Assembly (NCBI RefSeq): GCF_902686445.1
Contig: NC_062224.1
Coordinates: forward strand, 50,467,156-50,531,155
Source: Sciurus carolinensis
Taxonomy: Eukaryota > Chordata > Mammalia > Rodentia > Sciuridae
DNA: 64,000 bases
Reading direction: 5' to 3'
This document shows positions 22,822-34,607 of this stretch, piece after piece. The translations under genes were made by a program, and so were the position numbers. Within the stretch, counting starts at the first letter, position 1, and each line of letters begins with the position of its first letter. The notes beneath the pieces are model-generated. The model saw nothing but the letters and a program-made list of their open reading frames with translations, searched no databases and was not told the origin of the DNA.

Positions 22822-23943
22822 GTTGTTTGTTTGTTTACTCCAAGGAATAACAATTTAGCAATTGTCATGGAAGCCAAACTGGGAGCTCAGGTCACAGTTC
22901 CTTTTCAAATCCACAGAGACCCCCAGGGTTCCCTCCTCTTGCTCACTGCCTCCTTTTCTGTTACTTTCAGCCCTGTGCTGTTTCATGCTCTGGCATCCTT
23001 TTTCCTCTTAACTTTTGTTTGAACCTGAAGGAGGAAAAACCTGCCTAGAATCAGATTTCTAACCACCAGACTTGAATTTCTCCTTAAAAGTTGGTATGAA
23101 GAAGACCCACTGTTAAATCTTTAGCCTCCAGAGTAAGGTGATAGGAGCAACTTTTACTTCTTTTCTTCCAGGGAAAATTGGCCATGGGGGAAAATGCTAT
23201 TATTCACAAATCCTAATGACCCCACATTTCTTCTAAATTCGATTTCATAGTCTTGAGAACAGTTTTCTTTTGATGTACAGGTCGAATGCCCCCCCCCAAC
23301 CCCTCTATAAGGATGTACATTCAAACACATGTTCTCAGATTTCACTTGTTCTCTTTTAATCTGCCTGTCCTGTAAAGCATACTTCATTGAGAACATGACC
23401 ACGTGATTCTGTTTCTCCCCAAATTTCAGTACCTTGTGGACATGTTGATTGAGATTAATGTTGTTGCCCATTTTGATTTTTAAGGACCAATTGCTCCTCT
23501 GTCCCATACATACTCCATATGGGCTTATCTCATTTACATGGAGGTAAGGGAATCACCTGGCTCCTTCCTCCTTGTCTTCCCTCTCCTGATTCTTTATAGC
23601 CTCCTGCTCTCTGGATATATTTGAAACTGATAACCAGACCTTGCAAGGGGCATCAAACTGGAGTGCTGTAGAAAGTTATTTCCCTCCAATGCTGTGGCCT
23701 GTGGCCATGAGGAAGGAATGTGTTCATCTTCACCATAGGCAGCATTGCCTGGTTAGTAAAGAGCACCTTCAAAGGCTTTTTTCTGTCTCTGAGGTTTGTC
23801 TTGGCCCAGTGCCACAAGCTGAAGATCAGAAAGGACCATCCAGTGACCTAGAATGACCCATCTTATCCTAGACAAGACAGAAGGTTGGCTGAATCCTAAG
23901 CCCTGAGGAGTCAGTTTCCCTACCTACACCCAGGGATGCCTCA

Positions 23944-23970
23944 GTGTGTGTGTGTGTGTGTGTGTGTGTG
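23944..23970. repeat. (TG)n microsatellite
   Basis: About 13 perfect TG units, ending some 150 bases upstream of the exon that begins at 24122. Confidence 0.95.
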
Positions 23971-24121
23971 TTCCTGCACACGCCTTTGTTTGTGTGAGCT
24001 CATCTGTCACCTTTATGCCAGAGTTTTTAAGTCCTAATGTGTTCTCACTAAAAGCTGTTGACTGATAAATGACTTCTATCCTCATAAACAAGGTTGAAAC
24101 TTGTGATTCTTGCTTTCCCAG

Positions 24122-24260
24122 GGCTTCAGTGACCAGGAGGACTTTTGGGCACAGTGGTATTGCAGTGCACACCTGGTATGCGTGTCCGGCATTAATCAAG
24201 TCCATTTGGGCTATGGCTATTAGCCAACACCAGTTCTATCTGGACAGAAAGCAGAGTAAG
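24122..24260 (+). CDS. FRMD4A: FRMD4A exon: end of FERM C-lobe
   Basis: 139 bases, phase 2 to 0: the first base completes the Arg codon, then 46 full codons. The acceptor is 'gctttcccag' and the donor 'gtaagt' after 'cagagtaag'. The segment carries two terminal strands (ASVTRRTFGHSG, IAVHTWY) and the C-terminal helix of the F3 lobe, HTWYACPALIKSIWAMAISQ, then HQFYLDRKQSK. The helix has the 'aromatic-x-Cys-x-x-Leu ... Trp ... Ala ... His-x-Phe/Gln-Phe' look of FERM-C ends. The only in-frame Met in the first two exons of the window is here, at 24213-24215. Introns on both sides are 4.5 and 5.9 kb. Confidence is high because both phase and sequence match. Confidence 0.95.
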
Positions 24261-25179
24261 GTAAGTGACCAAGCCTTTCACCAAGCTGTGAACTGGCCTT
24301 GGGGCAGTAGTTTAGGGATGGGAATGGATGGGCGGGGGAGTCCCTGTGTCCTTGGCCCAAGACTTGCACAGGTGTGGACTTGTCTCTCAAGGCTATAGGT
24401 GGGAGGAACGAGACTAGTTCTTAAAGGGCACATTCCATGCAATTTGGTCACGAGTGGCCCAGCCACCATCAGCTGCTCAGGAGCCACTACAACCAGGTAG
24501 GGCCTTCTGAGGAATTCTGAACATGCTTTTGGACCTCTGGAGACTCTCGCAGGAACAAGCAGTCCAGCCCTTTTTGGTGTTTAAACAGTGACATATTGTT
24601 TTATTTTCGAAGATTAAAAATAAAGAGGAAGAGTTCTCAACTAATAGACACCACCTAACTGTTGAGGGTAATTGCTGTGAAAAACCCTGCAGGCTTTTCC
24701 AACTGCCAACTCCATTTTTAAAAATGCAAAACTGGAAACGTGAAAAACAAAAAAAGCAGCAGCAACAAGTCTGTTTCCCTAAGGTGGACCCAGAGCCTCA
24801 GGCATAGTAAACAGTCATCCGTCCAGGGAGATTTCACCGCCCCCCAACCCAGACTTGGGGCTGCGTTTTCTGGTGGGTGGGAGAATGACGTGTCCTTGGT
24901 TCACACGCGGCTTCTATCAACACTCTGCCCCCTCGTCCTCTACCAGATCTCCTGTACCCTCAGGCAAAGGCCCTGCCAAGATGGGTCCTCCACTTTTCCC
25001 AGGATCCTGTGGCTTGGGTTGTTTGAAATACAGAGTAAGAACAGCCTTGGCCCTGGGCAAGTGGACTCCACTATCCAAGGGAGCTTCTCTCCATTGACTT
25101 CTCAGGAGGAGGAGGCAGGACCCTGATCATTGGATTGGTACCCTCTGGGGCTCTTTCTCTTTTGTCTGTTTTCCCTTAT

Positions 25180-25660
25180 TGTGGGTGAAAGCACCCAGAA
25201 ACCACTCCAGACACGGGAACTCACACAAGAGATTTTTATTAAGTGAACAGGCAGAGTGTCTGCCTACAGGGCAAAAGAGAGAGAAAGAGAGAGAGAGTGT
25301 GTGTAAGAGAGAGAGAGAGGAAGGAGGAGGAGGAGGAGGAGAGAGAGAGAATGGAGGAGGAGCCATTCTTAAGTAGTCGAATTTCACGGGCTAATAGCAA
25401 TTGGATCAGTCACTGGCAAGGAGGTTCAAGGGCTAACAATCTGAACCAATGACTGACAAGGAAGTTCGCAGGCTAGCAATCTAGGTTGTAAAATGATGTT
25501 TGGTGGGGGGAAGATTACAAGCAGCAGCAAAATGGCAGATCTGATGCCAATAGTAGGTTTCTGTTTCCTGGAGGAGAAAGTTGGACTGAGTGGGAAATAA
25601 AGAGATAGTACAGGTAGAAACAAAGCCACACCTTCCTTCAGTCCTAATATAGTTTTAAAT
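25180..25660 (-). mobile_element. Probable endogenous retrovirus-like LTR, antisense
   Basis: Read on the - strand, this block has repeated 40-base CAAT-containing units at its upstream (U3-like) side and a GA-rich/CT-rich tract. An AATAAA signal follows (complement of 'tttttattaag', about 25231-25241), then a short R/U5-like stretch (complement of 'acccagaaaccactccagac'). The order U3 tandem repeats, then polyadenylation signal, then a short U5 is that of a retroviral LTR. I cannot fix the terminal TG/CA ends or name the family, and no internal coding region is adjacent. Confidence 0.5.
25268..25362. repeat. Polypurine (GA)n / (GGA)n tract
   Basis: About 95 bases consist almost wholly of A and G on the + strand, broken only by a short 'gtgtgtgta' segment. 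It lies inside the LTR-like block. Confidence 0.9.
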
Positions 25661-25677
25661 CAGGGCCCCTCCCCCTG

Positions 25678-25906
25678 CCTTTTTTTTTTTTTTTTTTTTT
25701 TTTGGTACCTGGGCACTGAATCCGGAGGCACTGATCCACTGAGCCTCATCCCCAGCCCTTCTTTTTTTAATTTTTTTTTTTTTTTTTTTTTTAATTTTGA
25801 GGTAGGGCTTCTCTAAGTTGCTGAGGCTGGCCTTGAACTTATACAGATCCTCCTGCCTCAGGTTCCCAAGTCACTGGGATTCCAGGCATGCACCACCATG
25901 TCCAGT
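25678..25906 (-). mobile_element. B1-dID SINE, antisense, with two long T tracts
   Basis: A T tract of about 24 bases is followed by the antisense ID half ('gaatccggaggcactgatcc', 'gagcctcatccccagccc'). A second long T-rich tract follows where an A-rich linker normally joins the two monomers. The antisense B1 half ends 'gcaccaccatgtccag'. The expanded linker is longer than in other copies here. Confidence 0.9.
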
Positions 25907-27439
25907 TTCACTTTCTCCTTTATAAAGCATTGTTTCCTTTTCTAAATCTTCTTGGTCTCTTTTTTGGTCACTTTCTGGGGTGACTGAGTCCAGGGAGGAA
26001 CATTTTTGTAGTTGGAGTCATGAGCCTTCCAGAGCTCTCCAGGTGTTGACAGGCCTTGGCACAGGAATCTGAAGCTCAGTTAGATCAAAAGAAACAGGGC
26101 CAAAAGGTTTTGACTCATGCTACACATTGAGACAGCCAGTGATGCCAACAATTTGCTCTCTAGTGGCAAAAGCTGGAGGTCAACACCTTGCAACACCTTT
26201 GAACATGGATTCAACCTCTGTATTGTTCTGTCATGGGATGGCGAGGAGTAGAGGGTTGGGCAAGTCTCTTGGACCCCACTGCCAGTTTCTTTCGAGGACA
26301 GACCACCCACACAGTGGTACCACAATTTTGAAAGGGAGAAAGAAATACCACATTTTGAGTGATGGATAGTGCGACAGGGAGGCCCCCGCTCCCTGTGCTG
26401 TTTTCTGCATGGAGTCTCCTGGATGGCTCAAGCAGCTGGCCCGAGTGTGACCGTTCTCAAAGGTGATCCTACCCTGCATGTGGGAAGGCTGCTCAGCAGG
26501 TTTCAGGTCAGCCATGAAGCAGAGAGTGAACCTCAGGAAAGAATGGTCACAGATCACTTATTAACAAGAACATCTCTTAAGAGGCAAAACGAAATGCCCA
26601 CAGCATTAGGAAGGACTCAGCTGTCCCTCTCTGTAACCCCGAGGAACAGAAGAAAAAGCCCACACTCCCAGGAGCAATGGAATTTTGTCCCAGAAAACCT
26701 TACATGCTCACAAATATCCCAAAGCCCTTTCACTTCTCCGAGGAACGAACCCTCAACCCCCAGAGACAGGTAAGGAAAAGTTCCCCTATTTGGAAGTGGG
26801 AGGACTCTGTTTTCCAGCACCATGACCTTGGGCAGGTCTTTCATCACTTGTGCTTTGCTCTCCCCAATTAGAGAACAGAAAAGGAAATTCCTGACCTAAA
26901 TTAGTAATTGGTCAATGACACAATGTTTGTGAAATTGCTTTAGGAAGTATGTGCTGTCTCTTATTAACATCATTATTAATCTATTGTACTGTTCTCCTGG
27001 CCAATGTGTGCGTCAAGTTTAAAATCTCTAAAAGGTCCCCAAGTTAAATCAGAGGTGATGAAATTCCTCCTAGGAATCACAGCACCTTTCCTTTCTGGAA
27101 GGCAGTTCTTTATAGAATAGTGATGTGATCCATCTCCAGTGGGCAGCACAGGCTCTGAGTGAGTGATGGCCAACAGGCCTTCGAATGAAAAGCTTTAAAT
27201 ATTTCTGGCCAGCCAGTGTGGGCTGGCATCTGGCAGGGCTTCCCACTCTACTTATAGGGCCGTGCCAACCATTCCTTTCTCTGAAGTGCTTCAGCAAAGC
27301 CCAGGCCTCCCAAGTGATGTTTATCAACTCCAGAGAGACAAGTGCGGTCTAGTGGTTTGAGTCAGCAAGCGGGGTGGCCAAGATTCTCATGTTCTTTCCT
27401 CACACTCGGGTACTTCCTTCTTTAAGGGGCAACATGCCG

Positions 27440-27448
27440 TCTCTCTCT

Positions 27449-27500
<52 letters not shown>
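27440..27500. repeat. (CT)n microsatellite
   Basis: About 27 CT units with one ATT interruption near the left end. Confidence 0.95.
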
Positions 27501-28129
27501 ACCCTTCCATGCCCCCCCATCAGCTCTCCACACATGTGCATAAAGAGACCCTTTCACCTTCCAAGGTAGGGCGAAGGGAGTCCGTACTAGTTGGTTTTCC
27601 ATGGTTCATTCAGTATGAGAAACTCAACAGGCACTAAATACAATTGGTAACTTATATATGCTGACCCCAAAGATCCGAAATGTTGTCAGTGAGATTCCAG
27701 TAACCTCTGCAGCCTGGAGCCAAGGAATGTCCTGTGGACTTGAGAGGAAAATATTTGAAAATATTTGAAACAATTTCATCAAATTGTTTAGATGAAACAT
27801 TCGACACTTTCCCTCTGAACTTAGAGTGGGGCCTTCTGGAATTGACCCCCAAATGCAAATGTCTTTCCTCCTTATTCTATTTTTTTTTTCTTTTTTAAAA
27901 ATCTAGTCCGTTATCTTTATTCCATCTGGAATCAAAAGCAGAGAGACTGCATGGTAGAAAAAATTAAATCTTGCTCACAGAATATCAGCCTTTAAACTGA
28001 GGAATGCTAATAGGGCAAGACTTTCAGAGAAAGACATACGGAAGTCTGGAGGCTTCCGGGTTGCCACAGAGACTTGACTGTGTAAGGAGAAGATGTCCCC
28101 AACAGTGCTCATTTCCTCTTTGTTCCTTT

Positions 28130-28130
<1 letters not shown>

Positions 28131-28171
<41 letters not shown>

Positions 28172-28184
28172 TCTCTCTCTCTCT
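28131..28184. repeat. Compound (TG)n(TC)n microsatellite
   Basis: Twenty TG units pass directly into seven TC units. Confidence 0.95.
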
Positions 28185-28431
28185 TAAGACTGTTGGGTCA
28201 TCGTGATAACTCCATTCCATAAAGTTTCTAAAGCTTTCTAAGAATTTGGTCTCTCTTATAAAGGGCAACTTTGTTCCCTTTCCGTATTTTTGTTTTCCAC
28301 CTCTGAGACTGATGTGCAGCAGGAGCAGGGGGGCAGATTTTCCATGTGAATAATGAGATCCCTAAAATACCAGGTGGAGCCATCAATCTAACCTCATTTA
28401 GCAAATTACTTCCAGGCCTCAATTTATATCC

Positions 28432-28618
28432 TATTCCTATTGCAACGGCCTTGACATATATTATCTAACTTAGCTCTCATTTCACCTCTGTGACGTGGGC
28501 TCTCAGATCTCCAAGTTACAAACAAGAATCTGAGGATCAGAGAGGTCAAGGGTCAAGTTCACCAGAGATTAACTGGGAAGAGTTGGGATTCTAACCCAGC
28601 TGTCTCTGGCTTCAGACC
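28432..28618 (+). repeat. MIR SINE
   Basis: 'atattatctaacttagctct', 'tctgaggatcagagaggtca' and 'gggattctaacccagctgtc' follow the MIR consensus in order. Confidence 0.8.
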
Positions 28619-29674
28619 CCAGGCCTTTCCCACCATTCGGCACTGGTTTAGGTTGTCCTGTGTTACTGTTACATAACTGGCTAAGTGCAGGCTCCTTTTG
28701 TTAAAACATGGGTCTTGATAATAGAGTATAGTGCAGAAAGAAAGGAAGTAATGGATTGTGCTCTCGTTGTGCTTGCTCGAGGATAAAGCACAACCAGATG
28801 GGTGCTGTTGATATGCCAGGTCAAGGTCTTTCCTGCTTTCTGCTGCAAGCCAAAACTCTGCAAGGGCTGGCAGCTGGGATTGCTTTATGAATAAGGGGAC
28901 CCTAACCTGAGGACTCTGACCTGGTTCTAAATGCAAAGGAAAAAGTCCAAGTTAGAAAGAAGACTTAAGTCTACATTGAGGAATGACCAGTGTGGGGAGA
29001 TAGAGAAGGAAAACCAGTTCATACCAGGTGAACAAAATAAGTCAAAAGCCTCAAGAGTTTCCTCTGGCTCACAGACCTTTGTCTTGCTAACAGAAGGAAA
29101 GTGCCTGAGGCCGGAAGTTGTGGTCATTCACCAGTGTGGACAACAACACTGAGGCCAGAGGAAGGGCACCTCCTTGGAGTCTCAGACTGCTTTTGCAGGA
29201 CAAATGCAGGCCTCTGAGCTGACACCTGGACCTGACAGCCTTTCCTAAAAACAATCACTTTTAGGGACATAATTGTGAATGTAGAACCCTTTTTGAATTA
29301 TTCTTCCTTACTGTGTTCTTTAGCCACATGATGCTAATTAACATGTAGACTGGAGTTTGAGCTATAGAATGAAGGCTCTGGAACCTACATGTAGGTATCA
29401 AAATAGATGCCAAGCACATGCCAGAAGTTTCAGGTAGTGCCCAAGTGTCCACGTGAGCAGTTTTTCTAAAGGCTCCTCACCTCATACTCTGAGACTGCAG
29501 ATACAGGGCGCTGACACTTCAGGCAAACTTTCCAAGGTCACGTGGATGACAATTGAAGAGGTCTTAATCATTGCACAATTTATTGGAATTTCTTGAATTT
29601 GTTTCACCTGTCTCTTATGTCATTAAAAAACTGAAAAATATTTTTTCCTCCATGTTTAAGTACAACATAATTAT

Positions 29675-29910
29675 AGTCACTACTTTTTATTGATTGCTGT
29701 GTCAGGCAGAGAAGAAAGGAGAGAAGGGAAAGGGAGGGGAGGGAAGGAACGCCCCATACACATCTCACCTCCTGTGACCCCAACTACCTTTGTGTGGTAG
29801 GTAGTTTATAGTTAGGAATAATGAGACTCATGAGATTAAGTAATTTTCCCCAAATCCAGATTCCGAAACACGTGCTCATAAGTACTACACAGTCCAGCCC
29901 ACAGGAGCCC
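29675..29910 (+). repeat. MIR SINE interrupted by a GA-rich run
   Basis: 'ttttattgattgctgtgtca' starts the match. A GA/GGA-rich run occupies 29706-29750. The match then resumes with 'ggaataatgagactcatgag' and 'cgtgctcataagtactacac'. Confidence 0.7.
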
Positions 29911-30119
29911 AACCTGTGACATTCCTTCGTTTGTGTAGCTCTAAGCCTCCTCTGCTCCGTCAGAGTGGTGGTGATTAGTGATAGGGCCGAGGGACACAAA
30001 GATCAAGAGGCTGCAGATCCTGGGATGAGTCACTTTGCTGAATTTCAGGACGACGAGTGACTTCTGTCCCCTCTTTGAGAGGACTGTCCCTCCGTGACCT
30101 GCTTGTCCTTCTGTTCCAG

Positions 30120-30261
30120 TCCAAGATCCATGCAGCACGAAGTCTGAGTGAGATCGCCATTGACCTGACGGAGACTGGGACACTGAAAACCTCAAAGCTG
30201 GCCAACATGGGGAGCAAGGGGAAGATCATCAGCGGCAGCAGCGGGAGCCTGCTGTCCTCAG
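30120..30261 (+). CDS. FRMD4A: FRMD4A exon: linker after the FERM domain
   Basis: 142 bases, phase 0 to 1: 47 codons plus the first G of a Gly codon. The acceptor is 'cttctgttccag' and the donor 'gtaagc'. It reads SKIHAAR, then SLSEIAIDLTETGTLKTSKL, then ANMGSKGKIISGSSGSLLSS. The N-terminal half could form a short helix, and the C-terminal half is Gly/Ser rich and probably disordered. It joins the FERM C-lobe to the coiled-coil region. Several Ser residues next to Arg or Lys could be kinase sites, but this is not shown by sequence alone. The 13.9 kb intron that follows is the longest complete intron in the window. Confidence 0.95.
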
Positions 30262-31892
30262 GTAAGCCTGGCCTGCGAAGAACCTTCTGGAGAATGTGAG
30301 AGAAACCCTCCTTATTGTCATGGGGCTCAACCCTTGGGAAACCTGGGGACAGCCATGGCACAGGTAGCCACCTGGCATGCTTGCCAGAAGCTGGCTTTGT
30401 TCCCCACCAAGTTTGGGGCCAAATGGGAATCTGAGAAAAATGCCCAAAAGTATCCAAGGCAGTCGGGTAGGGGCGGTGAGGGGAGAACCAGTGTGTCCAC
30501 ATCATGTAGGGCAAACTGCTGGGCACACACAGGTCTCTTCAAGAACCCCCAGAGCCTTTCAGAATACTGTCTGTCCTGATGGTCGAGTCGACCTTTAGGA
30601 CTGTCAACTGCCAGGGCAGAAAGCAGGGTTCTCTCTGCATCTTCAAGGGAACATTGCAACGAGGAGGAGTGGAGGTCAGGATCTGGTGCTGAGACACATA
30701 CTCTCTTCCCTCCTTGGGACTTTAAAAGGTGTAGGTTGCTCCTACTCAGGGAGGCAAGGAGAGTCTGGCCACCACCGGACATGACAGAAAGAGAAATGCC
30801 TGTCATCTCCAAAGGTCAGGAGACCTGGTTCTGCTCTTTCTGAGAGCCTTGGGTTTGTGATTTTGCCATTCGATTTTGAGGAGACAGAGAACTCTGAGCT
30901 CCCATATCTGGCTGACTTGAAGAGCAGGAATGCCTTCTGCTGAAAGGATAGGAAGAGACGTGAGCCGGAGGAGGGCAGGGAGAGAGGAAGGGAGCAATGA
31001 TTTGGAAATGCGAGAGCAGTGTGACTGAAGGTTACTCCCAAGGCCACATGGTTAAAAGCTGATTGATCTAGGGAGCCGCATCACCTTGTCTCTGAGCCAG
31101 GAAAATAAAGCAATAAGTTTTCAACCCACCTCATCTTCCAGGGTCATTGTCTAACTGTAGATAGTGACTGCAACAACAACACATTTAGAAAGGAAAAGAC
31201 AAGAGAAGAAGGGGAGCTGAGAGCTGGCCAGTAGGCTTCTGGGCTGGTGGTGTCCAATCAGAGCCAGGAAAAAGTTTAAAATTGAAGAACCGGGGAGAGG
31301 ATGGACGCCCTTCCTGCGTGGAGAGGTGGCTTTACCACAGGACTGCGGAAGCAATAAGCCCAGGGCCCTCTGTGGATGGGCTGAGGCCCTGGCAGGGCCC
31401 TGGCAGTGTGTTCACGTGCTCATGCATTTTGTAAAATCGACTACATTTGTGTATTGTCTTAAACAGCTAACCTTTAGGCTCTGCAAAACCTGGATCTGCA
31501 TCTGCCAGACCTTCATAGGGTTCACACTAACCTTTCCCTCCCTGGTAGTCTTCAAAATGGTTTCCATACAAAAGAAGGGCCAAATGATCATTCTTTCTAG
31601 GTCTTAGTTTGTGAGGAAGATCTTTAGGGAATGTTGTCTTCTTTTATCAGAGAGAATGCTGTTCAAACCTAAGCCCCCTGCCTGGAATTACAGCCACACC
31701 CAGGCTCCATTGAAAGGCAAAGGGCGGAGCCAGAGCCAACACCTTGTTTGTCTTTTAGACACAACATACAATATTTTTCCTAACCCCTGTTAAAACCCAC
31801 AGTCTCAGATCAGAACCTGGGTCTGTCAACTCACTGCCTCCTTATCTAGTCATGGGGAACCTCGCCCCACTCCAGCTTGGATTCTTCCAGCT

Positions 31893-32052
31893 CCATGGCT
31901 CTTAGGCAAACATCAGAACCACAGAGATTGCCAGGCCTCCCTCCAGAGCCTCTACAAGGTCTGGGTAAGATGAGATGAGTGCCTCTCCAACCAGTGGCCT
32001 GGTATGCCGTTGCTGCTGGTCCAGGGTCAAAACTTTGAGAGCCACTCTGCTG
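31893..32052 (+). mobile_element. MER5A-type hAT-Charlie remnant
   Basis: 'aacatcagaaccacagagat' at one side and 'ctggtccagggtcaaaactt' followed by 'tgagagccactctgctgg' at the other match MER5A in the opposite orientation to the copy at 3795. Confidence 0.65.
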
Positions 32053-34495
32053 GCTAAAGAAGAGATAAAAGCTGGAGGTGAGCATGTTGCTCAGGACCAC
32101 GGAACCCAGGTCTCCCCACTTGCAACCTGTGTCCTGGTCCATCTGCCTGGGCCCCTCATATCTATCCGGCAACCTCCAGGGGCACCAAGCAACACCTACT
32201 AGCAGCTATCCATGAGGTTGTGCCAAGAGCCCCACGTCTTAAGATGAAACTGACATTATGGGACCATCGGGAATGAAATCTAAGCATCTTTAAGACTAAA
32301 AGGCAATAAATCTCTATTACTGCCATCAGGTTGCCATTTATCATCAATTCTGTGGGACTGAAAAGAAGTTACAAAACATCTTCCTGCCAAATCCACCCTG
32401 CCCCTAATATATAAGCATCTTTCTTCTAAGATATTTAAGTGATTTTCAAATGCTTAATAATATAGTGGAGGGGCCCCAGGCGAGGGCATTTAGGAGTTGA
32501 TAGAAGTAGCTAAGGTACCTGCAGGATGGCTCTGGTTTGCCTTTCACCCCCAAACCCCTTTCTGATCTGCCTTGCTAAGCAGGAAGAAACACCAGGTGAG
32601 GAGAAGACCCCCAGACTAGGCCAGGTGCATGTCAGCCTCTTCCCAGCCCTGCAAGTTGAAGCCTGAAAACCTGTCCTTTAATGCCAAGGCTTCTTGGGGA
32701 TGCTCCACACCCACCACCATCCCATGACTTAAGAGAAACAATGGGGACAATGGAGGGAGGACCACAAACAGGAAGCAGTCCATCCATGCACAAAGGGAAT
32801 TTCTCCATCCTGTCCTCCCTCATGCTGTGGCTGCTGCCAGCTCCTGCTGCCCCTCCTGCTTTCCTTGCTGGGAGGAGGAAGCCTGCCCTTGGAGAGCCTT
32901 TGGCAGTCCCATCTGGAAGGGACCAATTTCACATCCCCCACAGTGGGGAAGTGCAACCCCTGGCCTGAGAATCCAAGAGGCTGGCTAGGGTCCTACCCTT
33001 GCTTTCTGTCCTGTCTGTCCTGTCTGTCCTCCTGCCCACAATGTGGTCCCACAGACAGCACAGGCCCACATGCTTCCTGCTGACACTCAGCCCTGATTTT
33101 AAGTATTCACCTGACCTTCCATTGCTTCCTTCAGAAAATGAGACACAGACTACCCAGTATCCAAATTGATAAACTGTTTCTTCTCCTTCCCCTCCTAATT
33201 AAATGGTGTCTAATAATTGTTCCGTAAAAGCACTCTGAGAACCTAGTCACCATTTGAAAATCCTCTCTCCCCACCCGCCCTAGGGAGCAACTGCCAGTAG
33301 GCACTCAATATGCAGTTCTTGGAATGAGACATTGGAGGGTAGCACTGCAAGTCCTGTATGCTGCACACTGAGTCTCCATGTGCCCAGAGCGCATGGTGCT
33401 GTCTGCCTTGCTGAGGGCTCTCCTGTGATTTGCCACCAACATTCTCCCTCCCCTGTACAGTGAACCTTTGTCACACACTCTTAGGCCTCTCAGGTTTTTT
33501 CCTGTCAGATCAGGTCCTGTTGCAGTAGCATCCACCCTCATGGTCTTTGGTGCACCCCTTTCCTTTACCAGACCATGAGTAACTGAGCCATGTAACAGCC
33601 TTGTAATATTTCTATGGTGTAAACATTTTCTCCAGCTCCCAAACTATGCTAGGTATTGTACACAGCATTTAAAAAATCAAGCCCTTCCTGCCAGGAGGAT
33701 GCATACTGCTGATGGATGCAAAACAGAGAAGGTATTTCCACACTACTAGAAATCGTTAAAGGTGATTTTCCTATTTAAGTGTATGTAATTATTGTAATCA
33801 CCTTTAAAATTACTGGGAAGTCCAGTCCTTGGTGTCTGAGGCCTCAAATGCTACAGAAATGAAGAAATACCATTGCTATCTTCTATTTATTTATTTTTAA
33901 TCATTCTACTGTCTTTCCTATTTTCATTCCCCCCTTCCCTTCATTACCCATTGTCTAATCCACTTAACTTCTATTTTTCCTCTACCCCCTCCTTATTGTG
34001 TGTCAGCATCCACATCTTATTTCATTTAGCATGATAGTCTTCAGGTCCATCCATTTACTGGCAAAAGTCATAAAGTCATTCTTTCTTATGGCTAAGTAAT
34101 ATTCCATTGTGTATATATATATACCACATTTTATTTATCCATTTATCTGCTGAAGGGCACCTAGGTTAGTTCCACATCTTAATTATTGTGAATATGACTG
34201 CTATAAACATTGATGTGTCTGCATCACTATAGTATGCTAATTTTAAGTCCTTTGGGTATATACTAGGAATGGGATAACTGGGTCAAATAGTTGTTCCACT
34301 CCATGTTTTCTGAGGAGATCTCCATACTGCTTTCCAGAGTGGTTGCACCAATTTGCAGTATCAGCAGCAATGTATGAGTGTGCCTTTCCCCCCACATCCT
34401 TGTCAACATTTATTGTTACTTGTATTCTTTATAATTGGTATTCTTACTGGAGATGGAATCTCAGTATAGTTTTAATTTGCATTTCTCTAATTGCT

Positions 34496-34525
34496 AGAGA
34501 TGTTGAAAATTTTTTCAACATCTCT
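34496..34525. repeat. Perfect 14-bp inverted repeat, 2-base loop
   Basis: 'agagatgttgaaaa' is followed by two T and then its exact reverse complement 'ttttcaacatctct'. It lies inside the L1 remnant, in a region where the L1 consensus is not palindromic as far as I recall. Confidence 0.9.
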
Positions 34526-34558
34526 AAATTTTTTACCATTTGTATTTCTTCTGTGCAG

Positions 34559-34560
<2 letters not shown>

Positions 34561-34604
<44 letters not shown>
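34561..34604. repeat. (GT)n microsatellite
   Basis: About 22 perfect GT units inside the antisense L1. Confidence 0.95.

Positions 34605-34607
<3 letters not shown>

Larger units (their letters stand above)
19617..24121 (+). other. FRMD4A: FRMD4A intron, 4.5 kb
   Basis: It contains TG/GA microsatellites just after the donor, a MIR copy, a 30-base T run and a TG repeat near the acceptor. Most of the rest, including 19900-21450 and 21660-22780, is unique sequence with no gene or repeat I can name. Confidence 0.9.
24261..30119 (+). other. FRMD4A: FRMD4A intron, 5.9 kb
   Basis: It holds an LTR-like block with a GA-rich tract (25180-25660), an antisense B1-dID, CT and TG/CT microsatellites and two MIR copies. 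The unique stretches 24270-25120, 25910-27430 and 28620-29670 show no exon I can support. Confidence 0.9.

Noticed and set aside
29975..30526. 183-codon - strand frame overlapping the exon at 30120
   Set aside because: It is antisense to a verified FRMD4A exon and has no recognisable domain, so it is most likely chance.
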